Positions 18,838-27,171 of a DNA stretch of 64,000 nucleotides are shown in pieces; within the stretch, counting starts at the first letter, position 1, and each line of letters starts with the position of its first letter. The notes beneath the pieces are model-generated. The model worked only from the letters and a program-made list of their open reading frames with translations. It did not search any database and was not told where the DNA came from. The position numbers and the translations under genes are program-made. The stretch comes from Mycetocola miduiensis (GTDB lineage Bacteria; Actinomycetota; Actinomycetes; Actinomycetales; Microbacteriaceae): positions 1 to 64,000 of the forward strand of contig NZ_FOVM01000012.1 in NCBI RefSeq assembly GCF_900115155.1, written 5' to 3'.

Positions 18838-18843
18838 AGCCTA
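18838..18843 (-). promoter_or_regulatory. -10 box of the acyl-CoA carboxylase alpha gene
   Basis: Minus-strand TAGGCT ends 8 bases before the GTG start, implying a very short or absent leader. Confidence 0.45.
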
Positions 18844-18908
18844 TTGCCCTCGGCCCCCCGCTTTTTGGTTGGTGCCCACAGAAATCGCCCGAAAAGCACT
18901 GCGGTTGC

Positions 18909-19556
18909 CTACAAATCGCCGCTCCGGTTCCACAGCGAGGTCCAGTCGTAGCCCAGTTGGCGCACGAGGGAGCGGAGCGTCGGCAGCGAGAGTCCGACGA
19001 CGGTGGACGGGTCGCCCGAGATGCGTTCGATGAACGGCGCGCCGAGGCTGTCGATCGTGAAAGCCCCCGCCACTTTGAGCGGTTCGCCCGTTGCGATGTA
19101 GGCCGAAATCTCCTCGTCGGTGATGTCGCTTGCGAAGGTGACGTCAGCGGATGCCACGGCGCCGACGGCACCTGGCGCGCTGCCGTCGGAGCGGTGGTCG
19201 ATCAGCCAGTGGCCCGAGTAGAGCCGGCCGGTCCTCCCGCGCTGAAGCCGCCAGCGTTCGAGCGCGGCCTCCGGTGTGTGCGGTTTGCCGTAGATCATCC
19301 CGTCGAGGACGAAGACGGAGTCCCCGCCGAGAATCAGCCCGTTGGTCCCGTCGAGGTCACGCCACACCGATTCGGCTTTCGCCCTGGCGAGGAGGGCGAC
19401 GGTGTCTTCAGGGCCGAGTGCGATCCCCGCGGCGGACTCGGCGGCCGCCACAGCGGCATCCTCGTCGACGTGTGACGGCACGATGACCGGTTCGATTCCG
19501 CTCGATCTCAGCAGCGTGAGGCGTGCAGGTGAGATCGAGGCGAGGTAGAGCTGCAT
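18909..19556 (-). CDS. maf: Maf-family nucleotide pyrophosphatase
   Basis: A 215-residue Maf/YhdE/YceF-type protein that hydrolyses non-canonical nucleoside triphosphates to monophosphates. The start LYLASISPARLTLLRSSGI carries the phosphate-binding motif (SPA where many have SPR), and GGDSVFVLDGMIYGKP includes the catalytic Asp and Lys loop. The C-terminus GDPSTVVGLSLPTLRSLV is typical. A much longer frame upstream to 20891 is the shadow of the opposing methyltransferase gene. ATG 19556 has AAGGGA as ribosome binding site and lies 57 bases from the divergent gene. Confidence 0.92.
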   Translation of the reverse strand: MQLYLASISPARLTLLRSSGIEPVIVPSHVDEDAAVAAAESAAGIALGPEDTVALLARAKAESVWRDLDGTNGLILGGDSVFVLDGMIYGKPHTPEAALERWRLQRGRTGRLYSGHWLIDHRSDGSAPGAVGAVASADVTFASDITDEEISAYIATGEPLKVAGAFTIDSLGAPFIERISGDPSTVVGLSLPTLRSLVRQLGYDWTSLWNRSGDL

Positions 19557-19613
19557 GAGGTCCCTTCGGCTGCTGCGTGAGCAGGTCTCTGCCATTCGTG
19601 GGACGATTTCAGT

Positions 19614-20882
19614 GTGAATGCGCAACCGAACAACCCAGCAGATGTCGAGCTCGAGATAACCAACGTAGCCCACGGCGGTGTCTTCGTCGCGCGGCTCGAG
19701 GGCCGCGTGGTCTTCGTCGCCGACACGGTGCCGGGGGAGCGGGTTCGCGCCAGGATCACCGAGTCGTCGAAGAAGAGTTTCTGGCGCGCGGAGACGGTCG
19801 AGGTACTGGATGCCTCCCCGCACCGCCAGTCCCACGTCTGGGCATCGGCGTCGGTCGACGTCACCCCGGCCGACCGTGCTGGCGGGGCCGAATTCGGTCA
19901 CATCGAGCTGTCGCACCAGCGGGAACTCAAGCGGCAGGTGCTCGCCGACTCGCTGCAGCGGTTCGCGGGGGTCGAGAGCGACGTCCAGGTCGAAGCGGTG
20001 CCAGGAGACGACGAGCGTGACGGACTGGCCTGGCGCACGCGCGTGAGCCTGCACGTCGATAAGGAAGGCAACGTCGGGCCTTATGCCGCCCGCAGCCACC
20101 GGGTGATCCGGGTCGGCGACCTTCCCCTCGCGACCGACGAGGTGGCATCCGCCGCCCCTCTCGACCAGCAGTTCCGCGGTGCGGAATCGGTCGACATCGT
20201 GGCGCCGAGCAGCACCCAGAGCGCACGGATCGTCGTGCGGGAGCCGGTGAAGAAAGGCGTGAGCCCGGCGAACCGACGGGAGCAGACCATCATCGAACGT
20301 GTCGGTGACCGTGACTTCTTCCTCGATGAGGGCGGGTTCTGGCAGGTGCACCGGTCGGCGGCTGAACTGCTCACCGGCGTCGTCCAGTCGACCATCGACG
20401 AGGCACTTTTCGACCCGCGCGCCGCGAACCTCGACCTCTACGGCGGGGTGGGCCTTCTCGCCGCGGCGGTCGGCGACAAGTTCGGCAGCACCACACGCAT
20501 CACGAGCGTCGAGTCGTCGGCGCGCGCAACGGACCACGCCGCGGAGAACCTCTCCGACTGGATCGGCGCGCAGAGCATCACCGCACGGGTCGACGCGTAC
20601 CTGCGCGGCCTCGTCGCGACGTCGAGTGCAGCAGAGCGCGCGCGGCTCGCCGCCGGAACCGTCGTTCTCGACCCGCCCCGCTCCGGCGCAGGAAAAGAGG
20701 TCGTCGCGAGCCTCGCCGAACTGCGGCCAGCCCAACTCGTCTACGTGGCCTGCGACCCGGTCGCGTTGTCTCGCGACATCGGACTGTTCGCCGCGGAGGG
20801 GTACCAGCTGACGTCGCTGCGCGCCTTCGACCTGTTCCCGCACACGCACCACCTCGAATCGATTGCGCTCCTCACCCGATGA
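19614..20882 (+). CDS. TRAM-domain class I RNA (uracil-5-)methyltransferase
   Basis: A 422-residue SAM-dependent methyltransferase of the TrmA/RlmC/RlmD family. The N-terminal TRAM domain (residues 9-65) has ITNVAHGGVFVARLEGRVVF, then FWQVHRSAAELLT, the SAM loop LDLYGGVGLLAAA, VVLDPPRSGAGKEVV and the catalytic-Cys motif YVACDPVALSRDIG. There is no Fe-S cysteine cluster. The target, probably a rRNA or tRNA uridine, cannot be named. It starts at a GTG shortly after the divergent maf gene. Confidence 0.9.
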   Translation: MNAQPNNPADVELEITNVAHGGVFVARLEGRVVFVADTVPGERVRARITESSKKSFWRAETVEVLDASPHRQSHVWASASVDVTPADRAGGAEFGHIELSHQRELKRQVLADSLQRFAGVESDVQVEAVPGDDERDGLAWRTRVSLHVDKEGNVGPYAARSHRVIRVGDLPLATDEVASAAPLDQQFRGAESVDIVAPSSTQSARIVVREPVKKGVSPANRREQTIIERVGDRDFFLDEGGFWQVHRSAAELLTGVVQSTIDEALFDPRAANLDLYGGVGLLAAAVGDKFGSTTRITSVESSARATDHAAENLSDWIGAQSITARVDAYLRGLVATSSAAERARLAAGTVVLDPPRSGAGKEVVASLAELRPAQLVYVACDPVALSRDIGLFAAEGYQLTSLRAFDLFPHTHHLESIALLTR

Positions 20883-20918
20883 ACGCGTCATCTCGTCCGA
20901 AAGCGGCCGCTGGCCCCA

Positions 20919-20931
20919 TACGATTGGCCTT
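20919..20931 (+). promoter_or_regulatory. Leaderless promoter of the response regulator operon
   Basis: TACGAT (20919-20924) is followed by 7 bases and then GTG GTG. The first GTG (20932) fits a leaderless start and was chosen for that reason. Confidence 0.5.
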
Positions 20932-21588
20932 GTGGTGCGAATAGCGGTTATCGATGATCATGAGTCCGTGCGGATGGGCCTGACGGCCGTCTGCGAGTCC
21001 GCTGGGCACTCTGTTGTGCACAGCGTGTCAACGGTGCATGAATTCGTCACCGAAGCGGGCGGGGTTCCCTGCGACGTCGTCGTGCTCGACCTCAACCTCG
21101 GCGACGGCAGCAACATCACCGACAACGTCCGTGCCGTGCACAGCTCCGGCTCGGCCGTTCTGATCCACTCCATCGCCGATCGGGTCGCGTCGGTCCGCGA
21201 GGCGCTCGCCGCCGGGGCGGCAGGTGTCATCCCGAAGTCGGCGCCGACGGATGCCGTCGTGGCGGCGATCGAGACCGTCGCGAGCGGTGAGGCACTCAAC
21301 AACCTCGAGTGGGCGAGCGCCATCGACGCAGACGGTGACTTTAGCCGCGCCCAGCTCGGACGCCGTGAACGCGACGTCCTGCACCTGTACGCCTCAGGCC
21401 TCCCGATGAAGGATGTCGCCGTGCAGCTCGGTATCGCGCCTTCGACGGTGAAGGAATACCTCGACCGGATCCGCGGCAAGTACGTGGAGATCGGCCGCCC
21501 GGCGCCGACGAAGGTCGACCTTCTGCGCCGCGCCGTCGAGGACGGCATCCTGCCCGAGCTCAACCCTGGCTCCGGTGATGACCACTGA
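20932..21588 (+). CDS. NarL/FixJ-type response regulator
   Basis: A 218-residue two-component response regulator. The receiver domain shows IAVIDDHESVRMGL with the acidic pair, the phosphoacceptor Asp in VVVLDLNLGDGSN and the conserved Lys in VIPKSAPTDAV. A LuxR-type DNA-binding domain follows (about residues 145-210), with GRRERDVLHLYASGLPMKDV and GIAPSTVKEYLDRIRGKY. Two GTG codons in a row could start it; the first matches the leaderless -10 spacing. It overlaps the kinase gene by 11 bases, so the kinase is the likely phosphodonor. Target genes are unknown. Confidence 0.92.
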   Translation: MVRIAVIDDHESVRMGLTAVCESAGHSVVHSVSTVHEFVTEAGGVPCDVVVLDLNLGDGSNITDNVRAVHSSGSAVLIHSIADRVASVREALAAGAAGVIPKSAPTDAVVAAIETVASGEALNNLEWASAIDADGDFSRAQLGRRERDVLHLYASGLPMKDVAVQLGIAPSTVKEYLDRIRGKYVEIGRPAPTKVDLLRRAVEDGILPELNPGSGDDH

Positions 21589-22903
21589 CCGGCAGCGGTC
21601 AGGGGCGATCTTCTCGCCCATTCCGCGTGGTCCCGTTCTCGACCACCTCGACCGGGTCGCGAAAGACGCGGCCCACACCCAACCTCGCTTCAGCGTGGCG
21701 CGGATCGAACGGCTGATAGCCCGCTCCATCAGCCTCATCGCGCTCGTTTTCGGGGCCCAAACCCTCAGCATCGCCCTCGGCGCCGGCGTCATCGTGCCGG
21801 GGCCGCTCGGCCTGGTGTACCTCGTCGGCCTTCACGGCCTTCTCCTCATCGTCATCATCGCCGGCGTAGATGCGAGGCTCCAACGGGTGGCGAACATCGC
21901 ATTCGCGGTCTCGTACCTGGTTGCGGTCGCCTACTGGCCGATCGCGACGGATGGCGCATCGGCGGCATCCCGGGTGGAACCGTGGACCTGGTACCTGTGC
22001 GCGATAGCCTGCGGCTGCATCTCGCAAGCGGTCCGGCCGTGGCTTGCCACCGTCTACATCGTGGTGACACCGGCGGTATACGGCTTTGCGCGTGTCGTCG
22101 ACACGAACGGGGCGATCGAGCACCTCGATATCGCCGTCCAGGATGCCCTCTACGGCACGATGATCGGGCTCGTCATCATGGTGCTCATCATCACGTTCCG
22201 CCGGGCGGCGCGAGCTGTCGACGAGGCGCGATCCGCCGCGTTTGCCCGCTATGACGAGGCGGTGAGGCAGCACGCCCTCGAAGTCGAACGAATCGAAGTC
22301 GACGGCCTCGTCCACGACACCGTGCTGGCCTCGCTGCAGGCGGCCGAGCGTGCGTCGACTCCCGAACAGGCCATGGCCGCCGTCGCCATGGCCAGCGATG
22401 CGATCAGCCGCCTCGCTGCCCTGGACCCACCGGCCGGGAACTCCTCCCAGATGATCACTATTGAGTGGCTCATCGACCTGCTCCGGCAGCATGCCGTGCA
22501 CCTCGACACGCCGTTCGAGGTCACCGTCCGCGGCCCCGTCGGGCACAGCATCCCGTTCCGTGTCGCTGAGAGCCTGTACCTGGCCACTGCGCAGGCGATG
22601 ACGAACAGCATCCAGCATGCCGGGGAGACGGGTTGGCGCAGCGTCGCCGTCGAGGTCGGAGACGACAGGATCGTCCATGTGTGCGTGCGCGACGACGGGG
22701 CGGGATTCGACCCGGCAGCGGTGCACACCGACCGGCTCGGCCTGCGGGTGTCGATCATCGAACGTGTCGTGGCGGTCGGCGGCACCGTCGAGCTTCGTTC
22801 GCGCCCTGGGGCTGGCACGAGCGTCAGCATCCGCTGGTGCGAGAAAGACGCGGCAAAAGACATCGCCGTGCTCGAGGCGTCGGGCGGGGGAACGGCGTCA
22901 TGA
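21578..22903 (+). CDS. Membrane sensor histidine kinase
   Basis: A 441-residue kinase. After about 45 cytoplasmic residues come roughly six or seven membrane segments (residues 48-205) with very short outside loops, so it probably senses something in or near the membrane. The phosphoacceptor helix is DGLVHDTVLASLQAAERA, of the HDTV subtype seen in NarL-partner kinases. The ATPase domain has the N-box QAMTNSIQHA, G1 VRDDGAGFDP and G2 LGLRVSIIERVVAVGG. ATG 21578 overlaps the regulator; its own stop overlaps the next start in an ATGA. Confidence 0.9.
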   Translation: MTTDRQRSGAIFSPIPRGPVLDHLDRVAKDAAHTQPRFSVARIERLIARSISLIALVFGAQTLSIALGAGVIVPGPLGLVYLVGLHGLLLIVIIAGVDARLQRVANIAFAVSYLVAVAYWPIATDGASAASRVEPWTWYLCAIACGCISQAVRPWLATVYIVVTPAVYGFARVVDTNGAIEHLDIAVQDALYGTMIGLVIMVLIITFRRAARAVDEARSAAFARYDEAVRQHALEVERIEVDGLVHDTVLASLQAAERASTPEQAMAAVAMASDAISRLAALDPPAGNSSQMITIEWLIDLLRQHAVHLDTPFEVTVRGPVGHSIPFRVAESLYLATAQAMTNSIQHAGETGWRSVAVEVGDDRIVHVCVRDDGAGFDPAAVHTDRLGLRVSIIERVVAVGGTVELRSRPGAGTSVSIRWCEKDAAKDIAVLEASGGGTAS

Positions 22904-23913
22904 TCTCTCTCGACCGGTACACGATGATCGCACTCGCGGCCGCGTTCTCCTTCTACCACGTCGTTCGCGGCATGCTTACGCTGCCCCAGGCGGATTCGCC
23001 GTGGCCGAGCATCGTGGCGATGGTGCTCTACCTGGTGGCCACCCTCCTCGCGCTGTGGCCGTCGAGTCCGACGACAATGCCCCTGTGGCTCGCCGCTTTC
23101 TGCCTAGCGACGGCCGTCTCCGTTCCGCTTCTCGTCACCAGCCAGCTCGACCCGACAGCCAACAACGGGTACGCGACCTGGCACGTGTCGGCGATCGGCA
23201 CGCTCATGACGATCACGGTCGTACGGCGACGGGAACTGTTCGGCTGGATCGGCGTAGGTTTCCTCACCGTCCAGTCGATCCTGTGGTGCGGGATCAGCAC
23301 ATCCATGGAGATCGGGGTGACCGGCAGCCTGACGTGGGTGTTCGTCGCCGGCGTCCTGACCCGTTCGCTCGCGAAGGTCGGGCATGACGCCGAGACCCTC
23401 ACCGTCGCCGAGCAGGAGGCCGCGAAATGGCAGGCTGCCCAGGACGCCCACGAGCAGGAGCGACGGGCGAGGCTGGAGCAGACAGGCAGGCGGGCCCTCC
23501 CGATCCTCCGTGACATCATCCTCGCCGGCGGCGAACTGAGCGAGTCGCAGCGGATCGAATCCCGGGTCCTCGAAGCCGGGCTGCGTGACGAGATCAGGGG
23601 CAGGCGGCTTCTCAACGACCGGGTACGGAGCAGCGTGCTCGCCGCCCGCAGGCGCGGAACCACGGTGAGCATGCTCGACGAGGGCACCCTTGACTTCGTC
23701 CGGGATGCCGAACTCGATGCGATCCTCGGCGCTGTTGCCGACGCCATCGACCGCACGGAGGCGGATCGCCTGATCGTCCGCACAGCGCCGGCCGATTCCG
23801 ACGTCGCCGTCACCGTCGTGGCGCTCAGCACATCCACGGATCCCGAGGAACCCGGCGACTCCGTGCGGCTGTGGCTTGAGATTCCGCGTTCGATGTCGGT
23901 GGACGCCGGCTGA
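22900..23913 (+). CDS. Degenerate histidine-kinase-like membrane protein, third member of the operon
   Basis: A 337-residue protein I cannot name. Six or so hydrophobic segments fill residues 8-150, starting IALAAAFSFYHVVRGML. They are followed by a charged, coiled-coil-prone helix (AKWQAAQDAHEQERRARLEQ) and a C-terminal region whose layout recalls kinase dimerisation and ATPase domains. No HDTV-type phosphoacceptor His and no N, G1 or G2 box can be seen. LEAGLRDEIRGRRLLNDRV resembles the region before the ATPase core in related kinases. It overlaps the true kinase by 4 bases. I infer a pseudokinase partner or second sensor; this is not established. Confidence 0.7.
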   Translation: MISLDRYTMIALAAAFSFYHVVRGMLTLPQADSPWPSIVAMVLYLVATLLALWPSSPTTMPLWLAAFCLATAVSVPLLVTSQLDPTANNGYATWHVSAIGTLMTITVVRRRELFGWIGVGFLTVQSILWCGISTSMEIGVTGSLTWVFVAGVLTRSLAKVGHDAETLTVAEQEAAKWQAAQDAHEQERRARLEQTGRRALPILRDIILAGGELSESQRIESRVLEAGLRDEIRGRRLLNDRVRSSVLAARRRGTTVSMLDEGTLDFVRDAELDAILGAVADAIDRTEADRLIVRTAPADSDVAVTVVALSTSTDPEEPGDSVRLWLEIPRSMSVDAG

Positions 23914-23983
23914 CGGCACCCGCGCTGATGGCATCCGTGCCGACAGTATCCGTGGTGACGGAATCCACGCCGACGGGTTAACG
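23909..23983 (+). repeat. Five tandem 15-bp repeats at the end of the pseudokinase gene
   Basis: Five 15-base units, for example GCTGATGGCATCCGT, run across the stop codon of the pseudokinase gene and into the spacer before the terminator. In the +1 frame they would read ADGTR ADGIR ADSIR GDGIH ADGLT. Slippage here could change the C-terminus. Confidence 0.6.
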
Positions 23984-23984
23984 G

Positions 23985-24017
23985 CAGAAGGGCCGGCTTT
24001 GTCAGCCGGCCCTTCTG
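23985..24017 (+). terminator. Terminator of the two-component operon
   Basis: A perfect 14-bp stem (CAGAAGGGCCGGCT with its complement) encloses a 5-base loop. Being symmetrical, it can also serve the convergent accE-accD transcripts. Confidence 0.85.
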
Positions 24018-24024
24018 AATCCCC

Positions 24025-24059
24025 GGGTCAGGGCACTAACCCGAATAATGCTCTGACCC
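24025..24059. other. Second hairpin after the two-component operon
   Basis: GGGTCAGGGCA pairs with TGCTCTGACCC through 11 positions, one of them G-U, around a 13-base loop. It lies 8 bases from the terminator, within the 176-base spacer before accE that otherwise shows no gene. Confidence 0.5.
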
Positions 24060-24189
24060 GCCCCCAAACGCCGCTACTACCCTAATTCGAGCGAATCGTC
24101 TGGTGGTGCAACCCTCTAAGAGAGACACCTTGCGCTCTCATTCTGGAGGGGAAGTACTTGTGGCCGCTAGTCGGCTCTTTGGGGGACCG

Positions 24190-24483
24190 TCAGGCGGAGA
24201 AGTTCCGCCACTGTCCTGGGCCGGCCATGAGGGGCGTGCGCAGGATACGGGTGCTGCGCTGCCAAGCGGAGGGGCCGTGCGACAGGACGGCGTCAGCGCC
24301 GGCAGATTCCTCGACGACAGCGGCGGTCAGGACGGCGGTGACCGCCGCTATCTCCGCAGGTGTCGGCGAACCGCGCAGAACCCTGACGTTGACGCCGTCG
24401 TCTGATTCCTCGGTGACGAACGGGCCCGGCCGCGCCGGCACGCCGCGCTTCGGACGCCGCTCGATCGATTCCTGCCCGGTCAC
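24190..24483 (-). CDS. accE: Acyl-CoA carboxylase epsilon subunit
   Basis: A 97-residue small subunit that stabilises the actinobacterial alpha-beta acyl-CoA carboxylase complex. The conserved part is [22 protein letters not shown] (given here in pieces: [12 protein letters not shown] then [10 protein letters not shown]), followed by the typical C-terminal [20 protein letters not shown]. It begins at GTG 24483, overlapping the stop of the beta-subunit gene by 4 bases, so the two are translated together. A long plus-strand frame on the other strand is considered spurious. Confidence 0.9.
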   Translation of the reverse strand: MTGQESIERRPKRGVPARPGPFVTEESDDGVNVRVLRGSPTPAEIAAVTAVLTAAVVEESAGADAVLSHGPSAWQRSTRILRTPLMAGPGQWRNFSA

Positions 24484-26090
24484 AGCGGGATGTTCCCATG
24501 CTTCTTTGGCGGGAGGCTCGCCCGCTTGCCCTTGAGCGAGCGCAGCGCCTTGATCACAGCGACGCGTGTTGCGGCCGGTTCGATGACGCCGTCGAGTTCG
24601 CCGCGTTCGGCCGCGAGGAACGGGCTCGCCACGTTGTAGGTGTACTCGTTTGCGAGCTTCGTGCGCACGGCTGCGACGTCTTCGCCTGCTGCCTCGGCGC
24701 GCTTGATCTCACCGCGGTAGAGGATGTTGACCGCGCCCTGCCCGCCCATGACCGCGATCTCCGCTGTCGGCCAGGCCAGGTTGATGTCAGCACCGAGCTG
24801 CTTCGACCCCATCACGATGTACGCGCCGCCGTACGCCTTACGGAGGATCACGGTGACGAGCGGGACAGTGGCTTCGGCGTAGGCGTAGAGCAGTTTCGCG
24901 CCACGGCGGATGACACCCGTCCACTCCTGGTCGGTGCCCGGCAGGTAGCCGGGAACGTCGACGAGGGTGAGGATCGGGATGCTGAAGGCGTCGCAGAAAC
25001 GCACGAAACGGGACGCCTTCTCGCCGGCTTCGATGTTGAGGGTGCCGGCCATCGCGTTCGGCTGGTTCGCGATGATGCCGACCGTGCGTCCCTCGACCCG
25101 GGCAAAACCGATGACAATATTCGGGGCGAACAACGGCTGTACCTCGAGGAAGTCACCCGAGTCGACGACGTGCTCGATGACCGTTGTCACGTCGTACGGC
25201 TGGTTGGGGGAGTCGGGGATGATCGTGTTCAGCTTGCGGTCGGCATCCGTCGTCTCCAGCTCGACGTCGCTCTCGTAGACGGGAAGCTCGGCGAGGTTGT
25301 TGTCCGGCAGGAAGCCGACCAGGGTGCGGGCGTAGTCGAGGGCATCCGACTCGTCGCTGGCGAGGTAGTGTGCGACACCGGAGCGGGTGTTGTGCGTGAG
25401 CGCTCCACCGAGCTCCTCCATGCCGACGTCTTCGCCGGTGACGGTCTTGATCACGTCGGGGCCGGTGACGAACATCTGGCTGGTCTTGTCGACCATGATG
25501 ACGAAGTCGGTGAGGGCGGGCGAGTAGACGGCGCCGCCCGCTGCCGGGCCCATGATGATCGAGATCTGCGGGATGACGCCGGATGCCGCGGTGTTGCGGC
25601 GGAAGATCTCGCCGTACTTGCCGAGGGCGACGACGCCCTCCTGGATCCGGGCACCGCCGGAGTCGAGCATCCCGATGATCGGAACGCCGGTCTTGAGGGC
25701 GTGGTCCATGATCTTGATGATCTTCTCGCCCGCGACCTCGCCGAGCGACCCGCCGAAGATGGTGAAGTCCTGGGAGTACACGGCGACCTGGCGTCCATGG
25801 ATCGTTCCGGTGCCAGTGACGACCGCGTCACCGTACGGGCGCGACTTCTCCATGCCGAAGGCGTGGGTGCGGTGCCGGACGAACTCGTCCAGTTCGACGA
25901 AGCTGCCCGGGTCGAGGAGCTCCGTGATCCGCTCGCGGGCGGTCATCTTGCCCTTGGCGTGCTGCTTGGCGACCGCAGCCTCACCGGACGCCGTGACGGC
26001 TTCGTGGTAGCGCTGCTTCAGATCGGCGAGTTTCCCGGCCGTCGTGTACAGGTCGGGCGCATCGGATTGAGTAGCTGCGTTCTCGGTCAC
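24480..26090 (-). CDS. accD: Acyl-CoA carboxylase beta subunit (carboxyltransferase)
   Basis: A 536-residue carboxyltransferase of the propionyl/acyl-CoA type (PccB/AccD5-like). It transfers CO2 from biotin to acetyl- or propionyl-CoA for fatty-acid and malonyl- or methylmalonyl-CoA supply. Motifs are [42 protein letters not shown], the oxyanion region [17 protein letters not shown] and [16 protein letters not shown]. Chain-length preference cannot be judged. It starts at GTG 26090, with TAGAGT 6 bases upstream. It is divergent from biotin ligase, which loads the alpha subunit. Confidence 0.94.
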   Translation of the reverse strand: MTENAATQSDAPDLYTTAGKLADLKQRYHEAVTASGEAAVAKQHAKGKMTARERITELLDPGSFVELDEFVRHRTHAFGMEKSRPYGDAVVTGTGTIHGRQVAVYSQDFTIFGGSLGEVAGEKIIKIMDHALKTGVPIIGMLDSGGARIQEGVVALGKYGEIFRRNTAASGVIPQISIIMGPAAGGAVYSPALTDFVIMVDKTSQMFVTGPDVIKTVTGEDVGMEELGGALTHNTRSGVAHYLASDESDALDYARTLVGFLPDNNLAELPVYESDVELETTDADRKLNTIIPDSPNQPYDVTTVIEHVVDSGDFLEVQPLFAPNIVIGFARVEGRTVGIIANQPNAMAGTLNIEAGEKASRFVRFCDAFSIPILTLVDVPGYLPGTDQEWTGVIRRGAKLLYAYAEATVPLVTVILRKAYGGAYIVMGSKQLGADINLAWPTAEIAVMGGQGAVNILYRGEIKRAEAAGEDVAAVRTKLANEYTYNVASPFLAAERGELDGVIEPAATRVAVIKALRSLKGKRASLPPKKHGNIPL

Positions 26091-26102
26091 CTCTTCACTC
26101 TA
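26091..26102 (-). promoter_or_regulatory. Leaderless promoter of accD-accE
   Basis: Minus-strand TAGAGT (26097-26102) is followed by 6 bases and the GTG start. Confidence 0.55.
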
Positions 26103-26177
26103 GTGTGCAGGGATATCGCCATACCGTTGGCGGATGCCTACAACGAGCCTCGCCCGGTCTTGGAGATTAGCGGCGCG

Positions 26178-26189
26178 TATCGTGGTGCC
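26178..26189 (+). promoter_or_regulatory. Leaderless promoter of the biotin ligase gene
   Basis: TATCGT (26178-26183) is followed by 6 bases and ATG 26190. There is no ribosome binding site. Confidence 0.5.
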
Positions 26190-26987
26190 ATGACATCCAG
26201 CTTGCCCCGTTCAGCCGCCGTCTCAACCCGCCTCGAGATCCTCGAGGAGACCCCGTCGACGAACGACGTTCTCGTCTCAGCCGCTGCGGATGCCGACGGC
26301 TGGCCCGACTTCTCGGTCGTCGTCACCGACACGCAGACGCATGGGCGCGGGCGCCTCGGACGGGTCTGGGTCAGCCCACCCGGCACCACCCTCGCCGTGT
26401 CCGTCCTCGTGCGCGCCGACGCGTCACTCCGCATCGACGCGCTCGGCTGGTTGCCGCTCGCCGCAGGGCTCGCGATGACCCGCGCCGTCCGGGAAGCGCT
26501 CCCCGGCCGCGACGACGTGTCGTTGAAATGGCCGAACGACGTCCTTGTCGGGGGCAGGAAGATCAGCGGCGTCCTCTCGGAGCTCGTCGTTGGAGCGGTG
26601 CCGAGCGTCGTCGTCGGCGCCGGCGTAAACCTGACCATGACCGAGGAGCAGCTGCCGGTTCCGACCGCAACCTCCCTCGTCCTCGCCGGGGCGGAGCATC
26701 CGGATCCCGACGCTGTGCTCTCGGCCTACCTTCGCGAGTTCCGCGGGCTGGTTGATTCGTTCCGCGCGGCCGGTGGGGATGCGCAGGCGAGCGGCCTCCA
26801 GGCCGCGGTGACCGAGGCCTGCGGCACCGTCGGTTCCCGGGTGAACGTCGAACTGCCCGGCGGGAACATCCTCGCGGGGATTGCCAGGGGAATCGATGCG
26901 TCCGGGCGCATCCTCGTGCAGGCGGACGGTTCTCCCGACCTCACCCCGGTGTCCGCCGGCGACGTCACCCACCTGCGCGCTCGCTGA
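26190..26987 (+). CDS. birA: Biotin-[acetyl-CoA-carboxylase] ligase
   Basis: A 265-residue biotin protein ligase that activates biotin with ATP and joins it to the carrier lysine of the acyl-CoA carboxylase alpha subunit. Motifs are EILEETPSTNDVL, the catalytic loop THGRGRLGRVWVSPPG, LKWPNDVLVGGRKISGVL and VVGAGVNL, followed by a small C-terminal SH3-like domain. There is no N-terminal winged helix, so it is the non-regulatory class. ATG 26190 has the -10 box 6 bases upstream. A frame open for 564 codons before it is antisense to accD and not real. Confidence 0.94.
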   Translation: MTSSLPRSAAVSTRLEILEETPSTNDVLVSAAADADGWPDFSVVVTDTQTHGRGRLGRVWVSPPGTTLAVSVLVRADASLRIDALGWLPLAAGLAMTRAVREALPGRDDVSLKWPNDVLVGGRKISGVLSELVVGAVPSVVVGAGVNLTMTEEQLPVPTATSLVLAGAEHPDPDAVLSAYLREFRGLVDSFRAAGGDAQASGLQAAVTEACGTVGSRVNVELPGGNILAGIARGIDASGRILVQADGSPDLTPVSAGDVTHLRAR

Positions 26988-27005
26988 TCGCTGCGGCGGC
27001 CGCAC

Positions 27006-27078
27006 CTCGGTCGACATTGGCTGAAGTCGGGCTCGTTTTTCGACCGTCAGCGACCGAGCAGCAAACCGTCCAGCCAAT
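27006..27078 (+). other. Interleaved inverted repeats between birA and the PH-domain gene
   Basis: CTCGGTCG (27006-27013) pairs with CGACCGAG (27051-27058), and ATTGGCTG (27016-27023) pairs with CAGCCAAT (27071-27078). The order a-b-a'-b' is that of a pseudoknot, or of two alternative hairpins. A TTTTT run at about 27036-27040 lies inside. It may end birA transcription or act on the next gene. Confidence 0.35.
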
Positions 27079-27171
27079 AGTGACCGAGCCGCAGAAGAAC
27101 CGGAGCCGGGAAACGGCCGGGCAGCGGCGGTGCAGTCGGGGCAGCAGCCCGGCCGGTGATAGGAATGAAGC

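Noticed and set aside
23876-24085. Plus-strand frame encoding ADGIR-like repeats
   Set aside because: It depends on tandem 15-bp repeats in the +1 frame and runs through a strong terminator; kept only as a repeat observation.
24103-24405. Plus-strand frame with a GGAGG-like sequence near 24145
   Set aside because: It runs antisense to accE, which has a conserved sequence and coupled start.
24498-26189. A plus-strand frame open for more than 560 codons before birA
   Set aside because: It is exactly antisense to accD, has an Asp/Arg/Val-rich composition typical of the opposite strand of high-GC genes, and birA has its own start and -10 box at 26190.
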